Source: Caulobacter sp. Root343 (GTDB lineage Bacteria; Pseudomonadota; Alphaproteobacteria; Caulobacterales; Caulobacteraceae). Taken from it: DNA of 64,000 nt. Below are positions 17,388 through 25,047 of this stretch, piece after piece. Position 1 is the stretch's first letter. Each line of letters opens with the position of its first letter. The stretch spans positions 678,677 to 742,676 of the forward strand of contig NZ_LMDF01000007.1 of the NCBI RefSeq assembly GCF_001425745.1, read 5' to 3'. Under the pieces are notes generated by a model. It worked only from the letters and a program-made list of their open reading frames with translations. It was not told where the DNA came from and made no database searches. The position numbers were made by a program, and so were the translations under genes.

Positions 17388-18284
17388 ATGAAATATGGGA
17401 TGATCAATGCGATCCTACTGCTCTTCGCCGTCACCTTTCTCCCCGCCGGTGGCCATGCGCAGGATGTGCCGCGAGCCATTTCGACGGACCCGATCCGCGA
17501 TCCGGCCTTCCCCCCGCGCAAGGAGGTCATTCATGTTCCGAGCGGCGGGACGATCATAAACGGCGTCGTCTATACGGCGTCGGGGCCGGGGCCTCACCCC
17601 ACCTTCGTGTTCTTCCATGGCCTGCCGGGCACTGAGCGCAATCTCGATCTGGCGCAGGCGGTGCGCAGGGCGGGCTGGAACGCGGTCACCGTCAACTATC
17701 GCGGTTCCTGGGGAAGCGGCGGCTCCTTCCGGTTCGCGCACACGCTGGAGGACGCGAAGGCGACGCTTGCCTTCGTTCGCGATCCGGCGAACGCCAAGAT
17801 GCTCGGCATAGACACCAGCCGCATCGCCATCGGCGGCCATAGCATGGGCGGCTGGGTGGCGGCCCATACGCTGGCGGATGACCCGGCCTTGCTCGGCGGT
17901 GTGATTTTTTCATCGGGCGACTTCGGAGAGGTGGGCGCCAACGCCCGCGCCAATCATGCCGCGATCGCCGCCCGCATGAACGGGGTCCGCGAAACCCTGG
18001 TCGACGTGACCGGCGACAGCATGGCGGACGAACTGGCGGCAAACGCCGACGCCTGGTCCTTTAAAAAGCTCGCGCCTCGCCTGGCCGGCCGACGTCTGCT
18101 CATTCTCTACAGCGATGACTTCGCGAAACATTATTCTCTGACGCTTATCGAGGCGATGAAGCAAGTGCCAGGGTCCCGGGCGGTATCGGCCTACACGCCG
18201 ACCGACCATGATTGGTCCGACGCGCGTATCTCCCTCGAAACGCAGGTCTTGAACTGGCTGGCGAGCCTGCCCGCAAGTCGTTAG
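17388..18284 (+). CDS. Secreted alpha/beta hydrolase
   Basis: A 298-residue alpha/beta hydrolase with a signal peptide (MINAILLLFAVTFLPAGG, cleavage near GHA-QD at about residue 26). The oxyanion region is FFHGLPGTERNLDLA, the nucleophile elbow GGHSMGGWVAA, a candidate acid lies in ILYSDDFAKH, and the catalytic His is in TDHDWSD near the end. This order matches dipeptidyl-peptidase/acyl hydrolase-like members of the superfamily. It stands alone, flanked by repeat A copies 4 and 5. Predicted periplasmic or secreted. Confidence 0.9.
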   Translation: MKYGMINAILLLFAVTFLPAGGHAQDVPRAISTDPIRDPAFPPRKEVIHVPSGGTIINGVVYTASGPGPHPTFVFFHGLPGTERNLDLAQAVRRAGWNAVTVNYRGSWGSGGSFRFAHTLEDAKATLAFVRDPANAKMLGIDTSRIAIGGHSMGGWVAAHTLADDPALLGGVIFSSGDFGEVGANARANHAAIAARMNGVRETLVDVTGDSMADELAANADAWSFKKLAPRLAGRRLLILYSDDFAKHYSLTLIEAMKQVPGSRAVSAYTPTDHDWSDARISLETQVLNWLASLPASR

Positions 18285-18399
18285 CAACTAGGGACGCATG
18301 CGCCCCGCCGCGCAGGCAAGCTGAGGGTTGCAACACAGGGCTTGGTCCCGCCGCCGCGCACGACAAGTGCGTCCAAGCGCATCTGACAGACACTGCCCT

Positions 18400-18443
18400 G
18401 AATGCCGCGTTCTTGGATCGATGGCAGAGTCCGCTCCTGGCGC
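18400..18443 (+). repeat. Dispersed intergenic repeat A, copy 5
   Basis: Begins GAATGCCGCGTTCTTGGATC and ends GTCCGCTCCTGGCGC, matching copies 2 and 4 at the 3' end. Lies between the hydrolase and the convergent histidine kinase gene. Confidence 0.55.
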
Positions 18444-18559
18444 GATCCAGTCGATCCGCGGCGTCCGGGGCGGGACGAGGGAACTGTCTCTGGCCATGCC
18501 CGCGGCGATGGGCACCGCCGGCGACGTTTTAACTTCGCAACGTATGCGGGTTCAGGGCC

Positions 18560-20116
18560 TCAGGCGATGACGCCGGCGTCATGTGCGCCGATGCCGGGCG
18601 GGATCGCGGCGGCAATCATGCAGACGACCCCGCTCGGCGCGAAGTCGATCGCTGCCTCGCCGCCGAGGGCGGCCGAGAGGCTGCGTTCGATCAGACGGGA
18701 GCCAAAACCGCGCCGCGAAGGCGGTGTGACGCGCGGGCCGTCCTTCTCTTCCCACCTCAGGCGGATGACGTCGGCCTCCACGGTCCACAGAATGCTGAGC
18801 CGCCCCGCCGGCGCAGACAGCGCGCCATACTTCACGGCGTTGGTGGCCAGCTCCTGCAAGGCCATGGCCATGGCCAGCGCCATGCTTGGCTCCAAGCGAA
18901 CGCTGGGGCCGCCCGTGACGATCCGGGCGCCATCCGGCCCGGCATAGGGCGATATGGCCAGCGCCACGATTTCGCTGAGTTCGGCCCCCTCCCAGCTTTC
19001 CCGCGTCAGGACGTCATGGGCCCTCGATAGCGAGATCAGCCGCTCTTCGAGCGCGGCGCGTGCTTCCTGCACCGTCGCGGCGGCGCGGAGGGTCTGGGCG
19101 GCGATGGATTGGACCGTCGCCAAGGTGTTCTTGACCCTGTGGTTCAGCTCGTTGATCAGCAGGCTCTGCTTTTCGTCGGCGGCGCGCTGCTCGGTGCGGT
19201 CCCGGAGGATCTTCAGGAAGCCGATGTGCTGCCCGTCGTCCCTGCGCAGCGGCATCATCAAGGTATGGGACCAGAACGGCGTCCCATCCTTGCGCACGTG
19301 CCAACGTTCCTGCTCCGCCCGGCCGCTTTCCAAGCACAGCGCCCTTTCGCGATCATCGGCGTGGGATGCTTCGTCGTCGGCCGTCCAGATCGCCGGGAAT
19401 GCGTGTCCGATCAGGTCACTGGCTTGCCACCCCAGGATCTGCTGAGCGCCGGCGTTCCAGATCGTCACCTTGCGATCCAGATCGATCGCCATGATCGCAT
19501 AATCCCTGACGCCTTCGAGGATCAGGCGGTAACGCTCGTCGCTTTCGCGGTGCGCCGCCTCGACCGCCAAGGCCGACTTGGCTTCGGCGACCTCGCGGGC
19601 CTGCCCATAGGCCGCGGTCAGGTCAGTGAGCACCCCACAGAGGAACGGACCGTCCGGCGCGTCCATTCGGGTCAGCGATAGCTGGGCGACGATCGTTTCG
19701 GCGCTGTCCTGGCGCGTCAGGAAAAGCTCGGCCTTGCCGCCGGTCTGAAGGAGTTTTTTCAGGTCCGCCAAGGATTGCGGCTTCACGAAAGGCCCGAGCC
19801 CCGCGGCCATCAGAGCGCTTGGCGTGGAGCCCAGCATCTCGGCCAGGGCGCGATTGCCGTAAAGCACCGCGCCGTCCTGGCTGATCATCAACGCGCCCTC
19901 GGTCATCTGCTCGATCAGCAGGCGATAGGAGCGATCGGCGGTCTCAAGCGTGTAGACCTTGCGATTATCGGGCCCCCCGACCACGACGGCGTCCACTTCG
20001 CCATTGCGGATAGCCTCCAGGGTTTCCAAGGCTTCGGCCAGCTGTCGCCGAAGCTCCAGGACCTCATGTTCGGGTGAGGTCGTCGCCGGCGCGGCGGGAA
20101 AACTACGTCGATCCAT
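18560..20116 (-). CDS. PAS-domain HWE-type histidine kinase in the kai operon
   Basis: A 518-residue kinase from ATG 20116, preceded by AAAGGCGG; a start at 20143 would lengthen the overlap with kaiB. After a short coiled coil (15-35), PAS 1 covers about 62-170 and PAS 2 about 192-312. The phospho-acceptor His326 is in NELNHRVKNTLATVQ, typical of HWE/HisKA_2 kinases. The ATPase has N426 in ELATNAVKYGAL and W455-x-E457 (LRWEEKDG), but the conserved His before the N box is Gln421. No membrane segment, so it is cytoplasmic. No receiver domain is attached. It overlaps the preceding kaiB by 14 bases and is the last gene of the operon, so it is the likely output kinase. Confidence 0.93.
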   Translation of the reverse strand: MDRRSFPAAPATTSPEHEVLELRRQLAEALETLEAIRNGEVDAVVVGGPDNRKVYTLETADRSYRLLIEQMTEGALMISQDGAVLYGNRALAEMLGSTPSALMAAGLGPFVKPQSLADLKKLLQTGGKAELFLTRQDSAETIVAQLSLTRMDAPDGPFLCGVLTDLTAAYGQAREVAEAKSALAVEAAHRESDERYRLILEGVRDYAIMAIDLDRKVTIWNAGAQQILGWQASDLIGHAFPAIWTADDEASHADDRERALCLESGRAEQERWHVRKDGTPFWSHTLMMPLRRDDGQHIGFLKILRDRTEQRAADEKQSLLINELNHRVKNTLATVQSIAAQTLRAAATVQEARAALEERLISLSRAHDVLTRESWEGAELSEIVALAISPYAGPDGARIVTGGPSVRLEPSMALAMAMALQELATNAVKYGALSAPAGRLSILWTVEADVIRLRWEEKDGPRVTPPSRRGFGSRLIERSLSAALGGEAAIDFAPSGVVCMIAAAIPPGIGAHDAGVIA

Positions 20117-20429
20117 CGCCGCCGCCTTTCGCGGGCAGGCCAAGGCCGCGCAGCACGCGCTCGGTGTCGGACAAGTCGCCGATGATCCGCTGCACCGGCT
20201 CGGGCTGCAGCTTGATCAGAGTCGGCGCGGCGATGATCTGGTGCTCGCTCGCCGCTTCGGGGTGCTCGTAGACGTCGACGATCTCCAGGTCGTAGCTGTC
20301 GGGTAGTTCGCTCTCCAGCACCCGCCGCAGGTTCGTGATCGCCCGGGTCGAGCGTTGCGTCGAGCCAGTGACGTAGAGCCTCAGCACGTGCTTGGCTTCG
20401 GCGGTTTCGCTGTCGCCGGGACGGCTCAT
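20103..20429 (-). CDS. kaiB: KaiB, second copy
   Basis: A 108-residue KaiB. The core runs VLRLYVTGSTQRSTRAITNL, then IVDVYEHPEAASEHQIIAAP (with TL next), then RIIGDLSDTERVLRGLGL, collinear with cyanobacterial KaiB. The C-terminal tail is short (PAKGGGDGST). It differs at many positions from the copy at 20426-20764, so this is an old duplication or two lineages. Its ATG overlaps the previous stop (ATGA), and its own end overlaps the kinase start. KaiB binds the KaiC CI ring after a fold switch; which of the two copies does so here is unknown. Confidence 0.93.
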   Translation of the reverse strand: MSRPGDSETAEAKHVLRLYVTGSTQRSTRAITNLRRVLESELPDSYDLEIVDVYEHPEAASEHQIIAAPTLIKLQPEPVQRIIGDLSDTERVLRGLGLPAKGGGDGST

Positions 20430-20764
20430 GATGTTGGCCTACTGTAGTCAAGTCCGATGAGGAACTTGTCGGGGTCCGACAGCGTGCCGATCATGCGCTT
20501 GAGCGGCGGCGGCAGGCTGCGGACCAGTGTGGGAATAGCGATGATCTGATCCTGGGCGGCGAGCTCGGGATTCTCGGCCAGGTCGAGCACCTCGATCTTG
20601 TGGCGGCCCGGCAAGTGCGCGTCGCAGAGCAAGGTCAGGTTCCTGATCGCCGCCAGCGACTTGGGCGTTTGGCCGGCGACATAGAGCCGGAAATGGAAGA
20701 TGCCGTCGTCCGAAATCTCAGCGCCATCTTCACCCATGGGATCCGGCGTCGTGGGCGAGGTCAT
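20426..20764 (-). CDS. kaiB: KaiB, first copy
   Basis: A 112-residue KaiB with an acidic N-terminal extension. The core FHFRLYVAGQTPKSLAAIRN, VLDLAENPELAAQDQIIAIP and PPPLKRMIGTLSDPDKFLIG is close to canonical KaiB (the PPP and IGLD segments are kept). It overlaps the kaiC stop by four bases (ATGA) and the next kaiB in the same way, so the operon is tightly coupled in translation. Of the two copies this one looks more canonical. Confidence 0.95.
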   Translation of the reverse strand: MTSPTTPDPMGEDGAEISDDGIFHFRLYVAGQTPKSLAAIRNLTLLCDAHLPGRHKIEVLDLAENPELAAQDQIIAIPTLVRSLPPPLKRMIGTLSDPDKFLIGLDYSRPTS

Positions 20765-22452
20765 GCGGTCGCCCCGCGGCGGGTCGCCGCCGCCGACCGG
20801 CTCGCGGTAAGGATCTGCTCCTTACGTTCATCGACCGTCTCCAATGCAAGCAGTTCAGCTTCCTCACGCTGCAGCGCCTCGCGGGTCTCTGCGATCTGCC
20901 GTTCGGCGGCGCTCTTCTTCTCGGTGAATTCGCGCTTGCGACGATTGACCTCGTCGCGACGCTCAAGGGTCGCTGCCTCTTCCTGCGCTTCCTGAACGAT
21001 GCGGGCGCTGCCAGTCAGCACGCCATGAGGCCCGATATAGGGTTCGATCAGGGTGACGCCGTCGGAGCCCAGGCGATATTCGCGGATCTGGTTGGAGTGG
21101 CTCATCCCACGCGCCTTGAGCACGAACAGGCCACGGTTGCGCTCGCCGTTGGCCTCCAGATCGTGCAGACCCACCCAGACGTCCATCAGCGAGGACAGGC
21201 TTTGTTCGTTGCGGTCGTCTTGGTCGCCATTGACCAGGTTGTTGAAGACCACGGTGATGCCCTTGACCTTGAGGTAGTCCACCAACCTCAGCAGCGTGGC
21301 GTGGATCTCGCTTTCCGAGCCCCGGAACGCGGAGATCGGGTCGATGACGACGACCGCCGGATCGAACTGGTCGATCTGGCGGATCATCAGCACCAGGTGC
21401 ATTTCGAGGCCAAAGAGGCTGGGCCGAGAGGACTCAAAGCGCAGCAGGCCGGCGGTCACGTGTGAGTCCAGGTTCAGACCGACCGAGCGCATGTTCCGCA
21501 CAATCTGCTCGGGTGATTCCTCAAAGGAGAAGTAGATCGCCCGGTTCCCCGCAAGGCAGGCGGCGTTGACGAAGTGGGACCCGAAGGTGGTCTTGCCTGT
21601 CCCTGAAGGGCCAGACAGCAGCACGCTGGAGCCGCGATAGAAGCCGCCGACGCCCAGCATGGCGTCGATGCCGGCGACGCCGCTGGAAACGACCTCGTCG
21701 GAGATCGAGTGCGAAAGCCCCGCCGAAGTGACCGGCAGGACGCTGATGCCGCCCTTGTCGATCAGGAACGGATACTCATTGGTCCCGTGGGCCGAGCCGC
21801 GATACTTCATGACCCGCAGGCGGCGCGTGGTGATCTGCTCGTCGACCCGGTTGTCGAGCGCGATCACGCAGTCGGAGACATACTCTTCCAGTCCGTGACG
21901 GGTGAGCTGGCCTTCAGGCCCACGTTCGGCGGTGATCACCGCGGTGACGCCGCGATCCTTCAGCCACTGGAACAGCCGCCGAAGTTCGGACCGTAGCACC
22001 GGACCATCGCCAAGTCCGGAGAACAGCGCCTCCAGAGTGTCCAGAACCACGCGCTTGGCGCCGATCTTGTCAATGGCGTGTCCCAGTCGAACGAACAGGC
22101 CTTCGAGATCGTACTCGCCGCTCTGTTCGATCTCGCTGCGTTCGACCCGGACATAGTCGATCACCAGCTTCTTGTCGGCGATCAGCCCCGGCAGGTCGTA
22201 GCCCAGGGAACTGACGTTATCGATCAGGTCGTCGGCCCGCTCCTCGAAGCTCATAAAGACGCCCGGCTCGTCGTAGGCGGTCGCGCCCTTGACCAGGAAG
22301 GTGAGGGCGAAGAGCGTCTTGCCGCACCCCGCGGCGCCGGCGATCAGCGTCGGGCGTCCGGCTGGCAGGCCGCCAAAGGTGATCTCGTCCAGCCCGGCGA
22401 TCCCGCTGGCCGCCTTGCGAAGAGGATCGGCCGTGGTCGTATTGGGGGTCAT
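20761..22452 (-). CDS. kaiC: KaiC, double-domain circadian-type ATPase/kinase
   Basis: A 563-residue KaiC with two RecA-like domains. CI has Walker A GAAGCGKT (39-46) and catalytic Glu pair FEER (69-72); CII has GPSGTGKT (281-288) and SFEES (309-313). The autophosphorylation pair that is Ser431-Thr432 in Synechococcus aligns with Ser420-Ser421 (SLSSLMD). After the CII core, residues about 482-548 form a long charged coiled coil (heptad-like REALQREEAELLALETVDER), an extension like that reported for the KaiA-independent Rhodobacter KaiC. No kaiA is in the window. First gene of the kaiC-kaiB-kaiB-kinase operon. It should form a hexamer or a coiled-coil-joined dodecamer in the cytoplasm. Confidence 0.96.
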   Translation of the reverse strand: MTPNTTTADPLRKAASGIAGLDEITFGGLPAGRPTLIAGAAGCGKTLFALTFLVKGATAYDEPGVFMSFEERADDLIDNVSSLGYDLPGLIADKKLVIDYVRVERSEIEQSGEYDLEGLFVRLGHAIDKIGAKRVVLDTLEALFSGLGDGPVLRSELRRLFQWLKDRGVTAVITAERGPEGQLTRHGLEEYVSDCVIALDNRVDEQITTRRLRVMKYRGSAHGTNEYPFLIDKGGISVLPVTSAGLSHSISDEVVSSGVAGIDAMLGVGGFYRGSSVLLSGPSGTGKTTFGSHFVNAACLAGNRAIYFSFEESPEQIVRNMRSVGLNLDSHVTAGLLRFESSRPSLFGLEMHLVLMIRQIDQFDPAVVVIDPISAFRGSESEIHATLLRLVDYLKVKGITVVFNNLVNGDQDDRNEQSLSSLMDVWVGLHDLEANGERNRGLFVLKARGMSHSNQIREYRLGSDGVTLIEPYIGPHGVLTGSARIVQEAQEEAATLERRDEVNRRKREFTEKKSAAERQIAETREALQREEAELLALETVDERKEQILTASRSAAATRRGATA

Positions 22453-22464
22453 GACGCCGCTGCC

Positions 22465-22483
22465 AGCTTGAAAATATCAAGCT
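22465..22483. promoter_or_regulatory. Inverted repeat in the kaiC leader
   Basis: AGCTTGA (22465-22471) and TCAAGCT (22477-22483) are perfect 7-bp arms around AAATA. It sits 13 bases upstream of the kaiC start codon. It could be an operator, or an mRNA hairpin affecting kaiC translation. Confidence 0.45.
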
Positions 22484-22727
22484 TAAGTACAGGAGTGAGA
22501 GGAGAGAGTCGCGCAAAAGATCAAAATTCTGCAGTTTTAATCTGGAAAAATTATGCATGTGATCGAAAATATTCAAGTCTAGGTTTATCGTCTTTTCTTG
22601 GTGATGTTGACTAAACCCGATCGCGAACGCGGGCGCGTGGACCTGGGTTTCATGTGCTGGTCTGGCGAGATGCCCTTTCCAACAGGCCGCTGCGCTCGTG
22701 CAAGTGGCTCTGGACGCGGTTGCTACA

Positions 22728-22769
22728 GAGTCCACTTTTCGGAGACGAACCAACGTCCGTTAATGGCGC
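22728..22769 (+). repeat. Dispersed intergenic repeat A, copy 6
   Basis: GAGTCCACTTTTCGGAGACG then a second half with GTCCGTTAATGGCGC. Same two-part layout as copy 3. Confidence 0.6.
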
Positions 22770-22824
22770 TGTCCAGAACTTGGCGGCCACCAAAATTGGG
22801 AGCCCAGAGCCAGGCGTCGTGAAG

Positions 22825-23559
22825 CTATTGGCTGGTCATGACGTGGTATGCATAGCTCGCTACCGTCGCGCTGAGGGCGGCAGTGAGAATCCAGAATATC
22901 CAGGGCGACGTTCCGTAGGTTTGTCGTCTAAGACCAGCGCGCTTGCTTGGCGACCTACGCCAGTCTCGAAACGTATGGTGTTCGGCGGGCGTAAGGCCCA
23001 TTTTTAGTCGAGCATTCCAGGCTATCGCTTGGCGATCAGCCAAGCTGCGCTGCGCGAGCCAGCGCGTGAAGGCATTAAACCGGCGCGATCCGGGAACAAA
23101 GTCTCCACGACGCACTTCCCAAGCCTCAAGAGAGTGGTCCCAAAGCGGCTTCAGTTGCCAACCAATCAGGGTGGCCCACACCAGGAGCAGTACGGCGTAT
23201 TCGCTAAACGGACCTCCCCAAACACCAGAGAGCTGCCCGCTCAGAAACTTGGCCAAGGCGCCGGCACCTCCAATAGTGACAAGTGCGAAAAGTGAGGGGC
23301 CGAGCAATCCCCATCCCTTCATTGGAGCCGCTTTCAACCATCGCCTAATATTACTTGCACCCCAAAACGACAGTACGAAAAGGATCGGCACAAGCGACAA
23401 CGACGCCCAGGCTACAAGGCGTTGCTGGCTCAGAGGCGACGCCAGGCCCTCCTTCGCCAACCAGCCGAGGGCAAGGGGAAAACTGGGGGCCAATGCCCAG
23501 AAGGTTGTGACGCCAGTCACGGTTTGAAGCTCAACCCGACGCTGAAAAAGGCGGTGCAT
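22825..23559 (-). CDS. Unknown membrane protein
   Basis: A 244-residue protein with about five hydrophobic helices (FWALAPSFPLALGWL, LVAWASLSLVPILFVLSFWG, WGLLGPSLFALVTIGGAG, AVLLLVWATLIGW, and PWIFWILTAALSATVASYAY near the end). Between the fourth and fifth helices is a basic soluble part (RRFNAFTRWLAQRSLADRQA and SPSKRAGLRRQT). I do not recognise the family. No strong ribosome site is seen before ATG 23559. It lies between the kai operon and the resolvase gene, at the border of the mobile region, so it may be accessory. Confidence 0.55.
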   Translation of the reverse strand: MHRLFQRRVELQTVTGVTTFWALAPSFPLALGWLAKEGLASPLSQQRLVAWASLSLVPILFVLSFWGASNIRRWLKAAPMKGWGLLGPSLFALVTIGGAGALAKFLSGQLSGVWGGPFSEYAVLLLVWATLIGWQLKPLWDHSLEAWEVRRGDFVPGSRRFNAFTRWLAQRSLADRQAIAWNARLKMGLTPAEHHTFRDWRRSPSKRAGLRRQTYGTSPWIFWILTAALSATVASYAYHVMTSQ

Positions 23560-23667
23560 ACTCTGGCATCTCCCCGAAACATAATCCGCTCTCGCTTAGG
23601 TTTTAAAGGAGAGCGATGGACGGTTGAGGTGGCGTTATCGGAGAAGCTTAACGCGTCTTCTTCATGC

Positions 23668-23770
23668 GGCTCAAAAGGTGTAAGTTTAGTGCTTAGGCTC
23701 ACAAGGTACTATTTCCGATTGAATGAGCCACATTTTGAGCTAGCCTCTGCCTGACCCTAACTTTTGAGCC
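23668..23770. promoter_or_regulatory. Resolution-site-like cluster of GGCTCA repeats
   Basis: Immediately upstream of the resolvase gene are GGCTCAAAAG (23668-23677), GGCTCACAAGG (23696-23706), GAGCC and TTTTGAGC (23725-23740), and CTTTTGAGCC (23761-23770). The first and last are a perfect 10-bp inverted repeat. Several inverted copies of one short motif in about 100 bases before a serine recombinase is what a res site looks like. Confidence 0.5.
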
Positions 23771-23776
23771 AGAAAG

Positions 23777-24367
23777 ATGCGGATCGCTTACTATCGAGTG
23801 TCGAGCGACGATCAGAGCATTGAGGCGCAACGGCACGTGCTCGGCGGGGGCTTCGACCGCGAATTTTCTGACACGGGTGTGAGTGGCGGCATTCTCGCGG
23901 CTGCCAGGCCTGGCTTTGCCAAGCTTTTGGAGCAGCTTCGTCCGGGCGACGTTGTTTGCGTGTACGCCGTGGATCGGCTGGGGCGGGATGCGCTGGATGT
24001 TCAGGCGACGGTGCGACGCCTGGTGGACCAAGGTGTGAAGCTCGACATCCATGGGATTGGCACGATCGATGGGCGCGGAGTAGGGGAGATAGTTCTCGCC
24101 GTTCTCGCTCAAGTCGCGGACCTTGAGCGTAGGCGGATACGGGAAAGAGCTAACGCGGGCCGAGATGCGGCTCGCGCTGCACTTTTGGCTACCGGGAAGA
24201 CCCATCGAGGCAAGGAAAGCCTCGGGCGCCCAAGAAAAAACGATCCAGCCAAAATCATAGCTTGGCGCGCGGAAAACAAAGCCAGCATCAGCACCACGGC
24301 TGTGCGGTTTGGTTTGTCGGCCGCGACCGTAAAGCGTTATTGTTCTGAGAAAGGCCGCCCTAGCTAG
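23777..24367 (+). CDS. Serine recombinase (resolvase/invertase family)
   Basis: A 196-residue small serine recombinase. The catalytic serine is Ser9 in AYYRVSSDDQSIEAQR, with the arginine-bearing segment VDRLGRDALDVQATVRRLVD, the ERRRIRERANAGRDAAR helix, and a C-terminal helix-turn-helix (STTAVRFGLSAATVKRYC). Length fits a resolvase rather than a large integrase. It lies upstream of tniA and is preceded by res-like repeats. In Tn5053/Tn402 elements tniR/tniC resolves cointegrates, so it may serve the element at 25048-28672. Base composition is lower in GC than the neighbouring chromosome. Confidence 0.9.
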   Translation: MRIAYYRVSSDDQSIEAQRHVLGGGFDREFSDTGVSGGILAAARPGFAKLLEQLRPGDVVCVYAVDRLGRDALDVQATVRRLVDQGVKLDIHGIGTIDGRGVGEIVLAVLAQVADLERRRIRERANAGRDAARAALLATGKTHRGKESLGRPRKNDPAKIIAWRAENKASISTTAVRFGLSAATVKRYCSEKGRPS

Positions 24368-24453
24368 CTGGCCGGCATATTGTTCACGCCCACAGCACGA
24401 TTTAGGTTCGTAGCTGGTGATTACTCGGCTGCGCATCCAACGGATGGCCTAAA

Positions 24454-24597
24454 ATGAACGTCTCTGCGGAGTTCGTGAATTGGCTTTTGCTCGGGGGAGC
24501 CGCGGTGTTCGCTCTGGCAATGGGCCTGAATTATCTGGCCCTTCTTGCGGCGCGGCGAAGAAGTCGCACCTCCCGCAAAGACATCGAAACGCACTGA
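24454..24597 (+). CDS. Possible small membrane protein
   Basis: A 47-codon frame from ATG 24454: a hydrophobic stretch (FVNWLLLGGAAVFALAMGLN) followed by a basic tail (ARRRSRTSRKDIETH). The layout suits a single-pass small membrane protein. No strong ribosome site and no known relative that I can name. It lies between the resolvase and the transposase genes. Confidence 0.3.
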   Translation: MNVSAEFVNWLLLGGAAVFALAMGLNYLALLAARRRSRTSRKDIETH

Positions 24598-25047
24598 TGC
24601 GTTCGCGGGCCGTATATCAGTTTAATTTTTTGGCCCGGTACACCGCAATCGCCTAGCTGACAGTTGCTAGCGGGCCCGGTAGGGGGGCAAGGGGCAGCCA
24701 CGATCTCTGGCAGTATCGTCAGACAGATAAATCGCAATGCGTCCCGAGGACGAACGCATATGCGCAAGCGATTGATCAATTGAAATTCTAGCGTATCGTC
24801 TAGAGGCACGCACGAATACTCGCGCGTCAACCTTTGTCAACCTAAGGGGCCGAATCCATCGCTAACAACAAGGCGGGAAAAGAAAAACCCAGCTTTGCGA
24901 GAGCTGGGCTATTCGTATTCTTCAGCAGTTCAACACTCTAAGGATACTCCCTCCACAACTTGGATCTGTCAAGCGGACGTTTGCGCCGAACCCTGGCGTG
25001 CGCCTGCTTAACTGGAGCGCGGCGATCCTCCGCCGTGGAGGAGAGGC
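24598..25047. other. Non-coding stretch before the transposase gene
   Basis: About 450 bases, likely containing one end of the tni element or its promoter. It includes TGTCAACCTAAGG near 24835 and TGTCAAGCGGACG near 24967, which share a TGTCAA start. Tn5053-type ends also start TGTC, so either could be a terminal repeat, but I could not pair them with a right end. A minus-direction terminator is at 24879-24908. Confidence 0.35.
24879..24908 (-). terminator. Rho-independent terminator, minus direction
   Basis: CCCAGCT (24888-24894) pairs with AGCTGGG (24902-24908), a perfect 7-bp stem. On the minus strand the stem is followed by TTTTTCTTTT. No minus-strand gene is obvious just upstream, so it may end a small RNA or insulate the element. 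Confidence 0.6.

Larger units (their letters stand above)
22453..22824. other. Intergenic region upstream of kaiC
   Basis: This 370-base stretch holds the kaiC promoter region: an inverted repeat at 22465-22483, an unusually AT-rich block (about 22500-22600) and repeat A copy 6 at 22728-22769. No coding frame here is convincing. Confidence 0.5.

Noticed and set aside
24531..24830. A 99-codon minus-strand frame next to the tni region
   Set aside because: No ribosome site or motif, and it overlaps a probable small membrane gene and non-coding transposon DNA.
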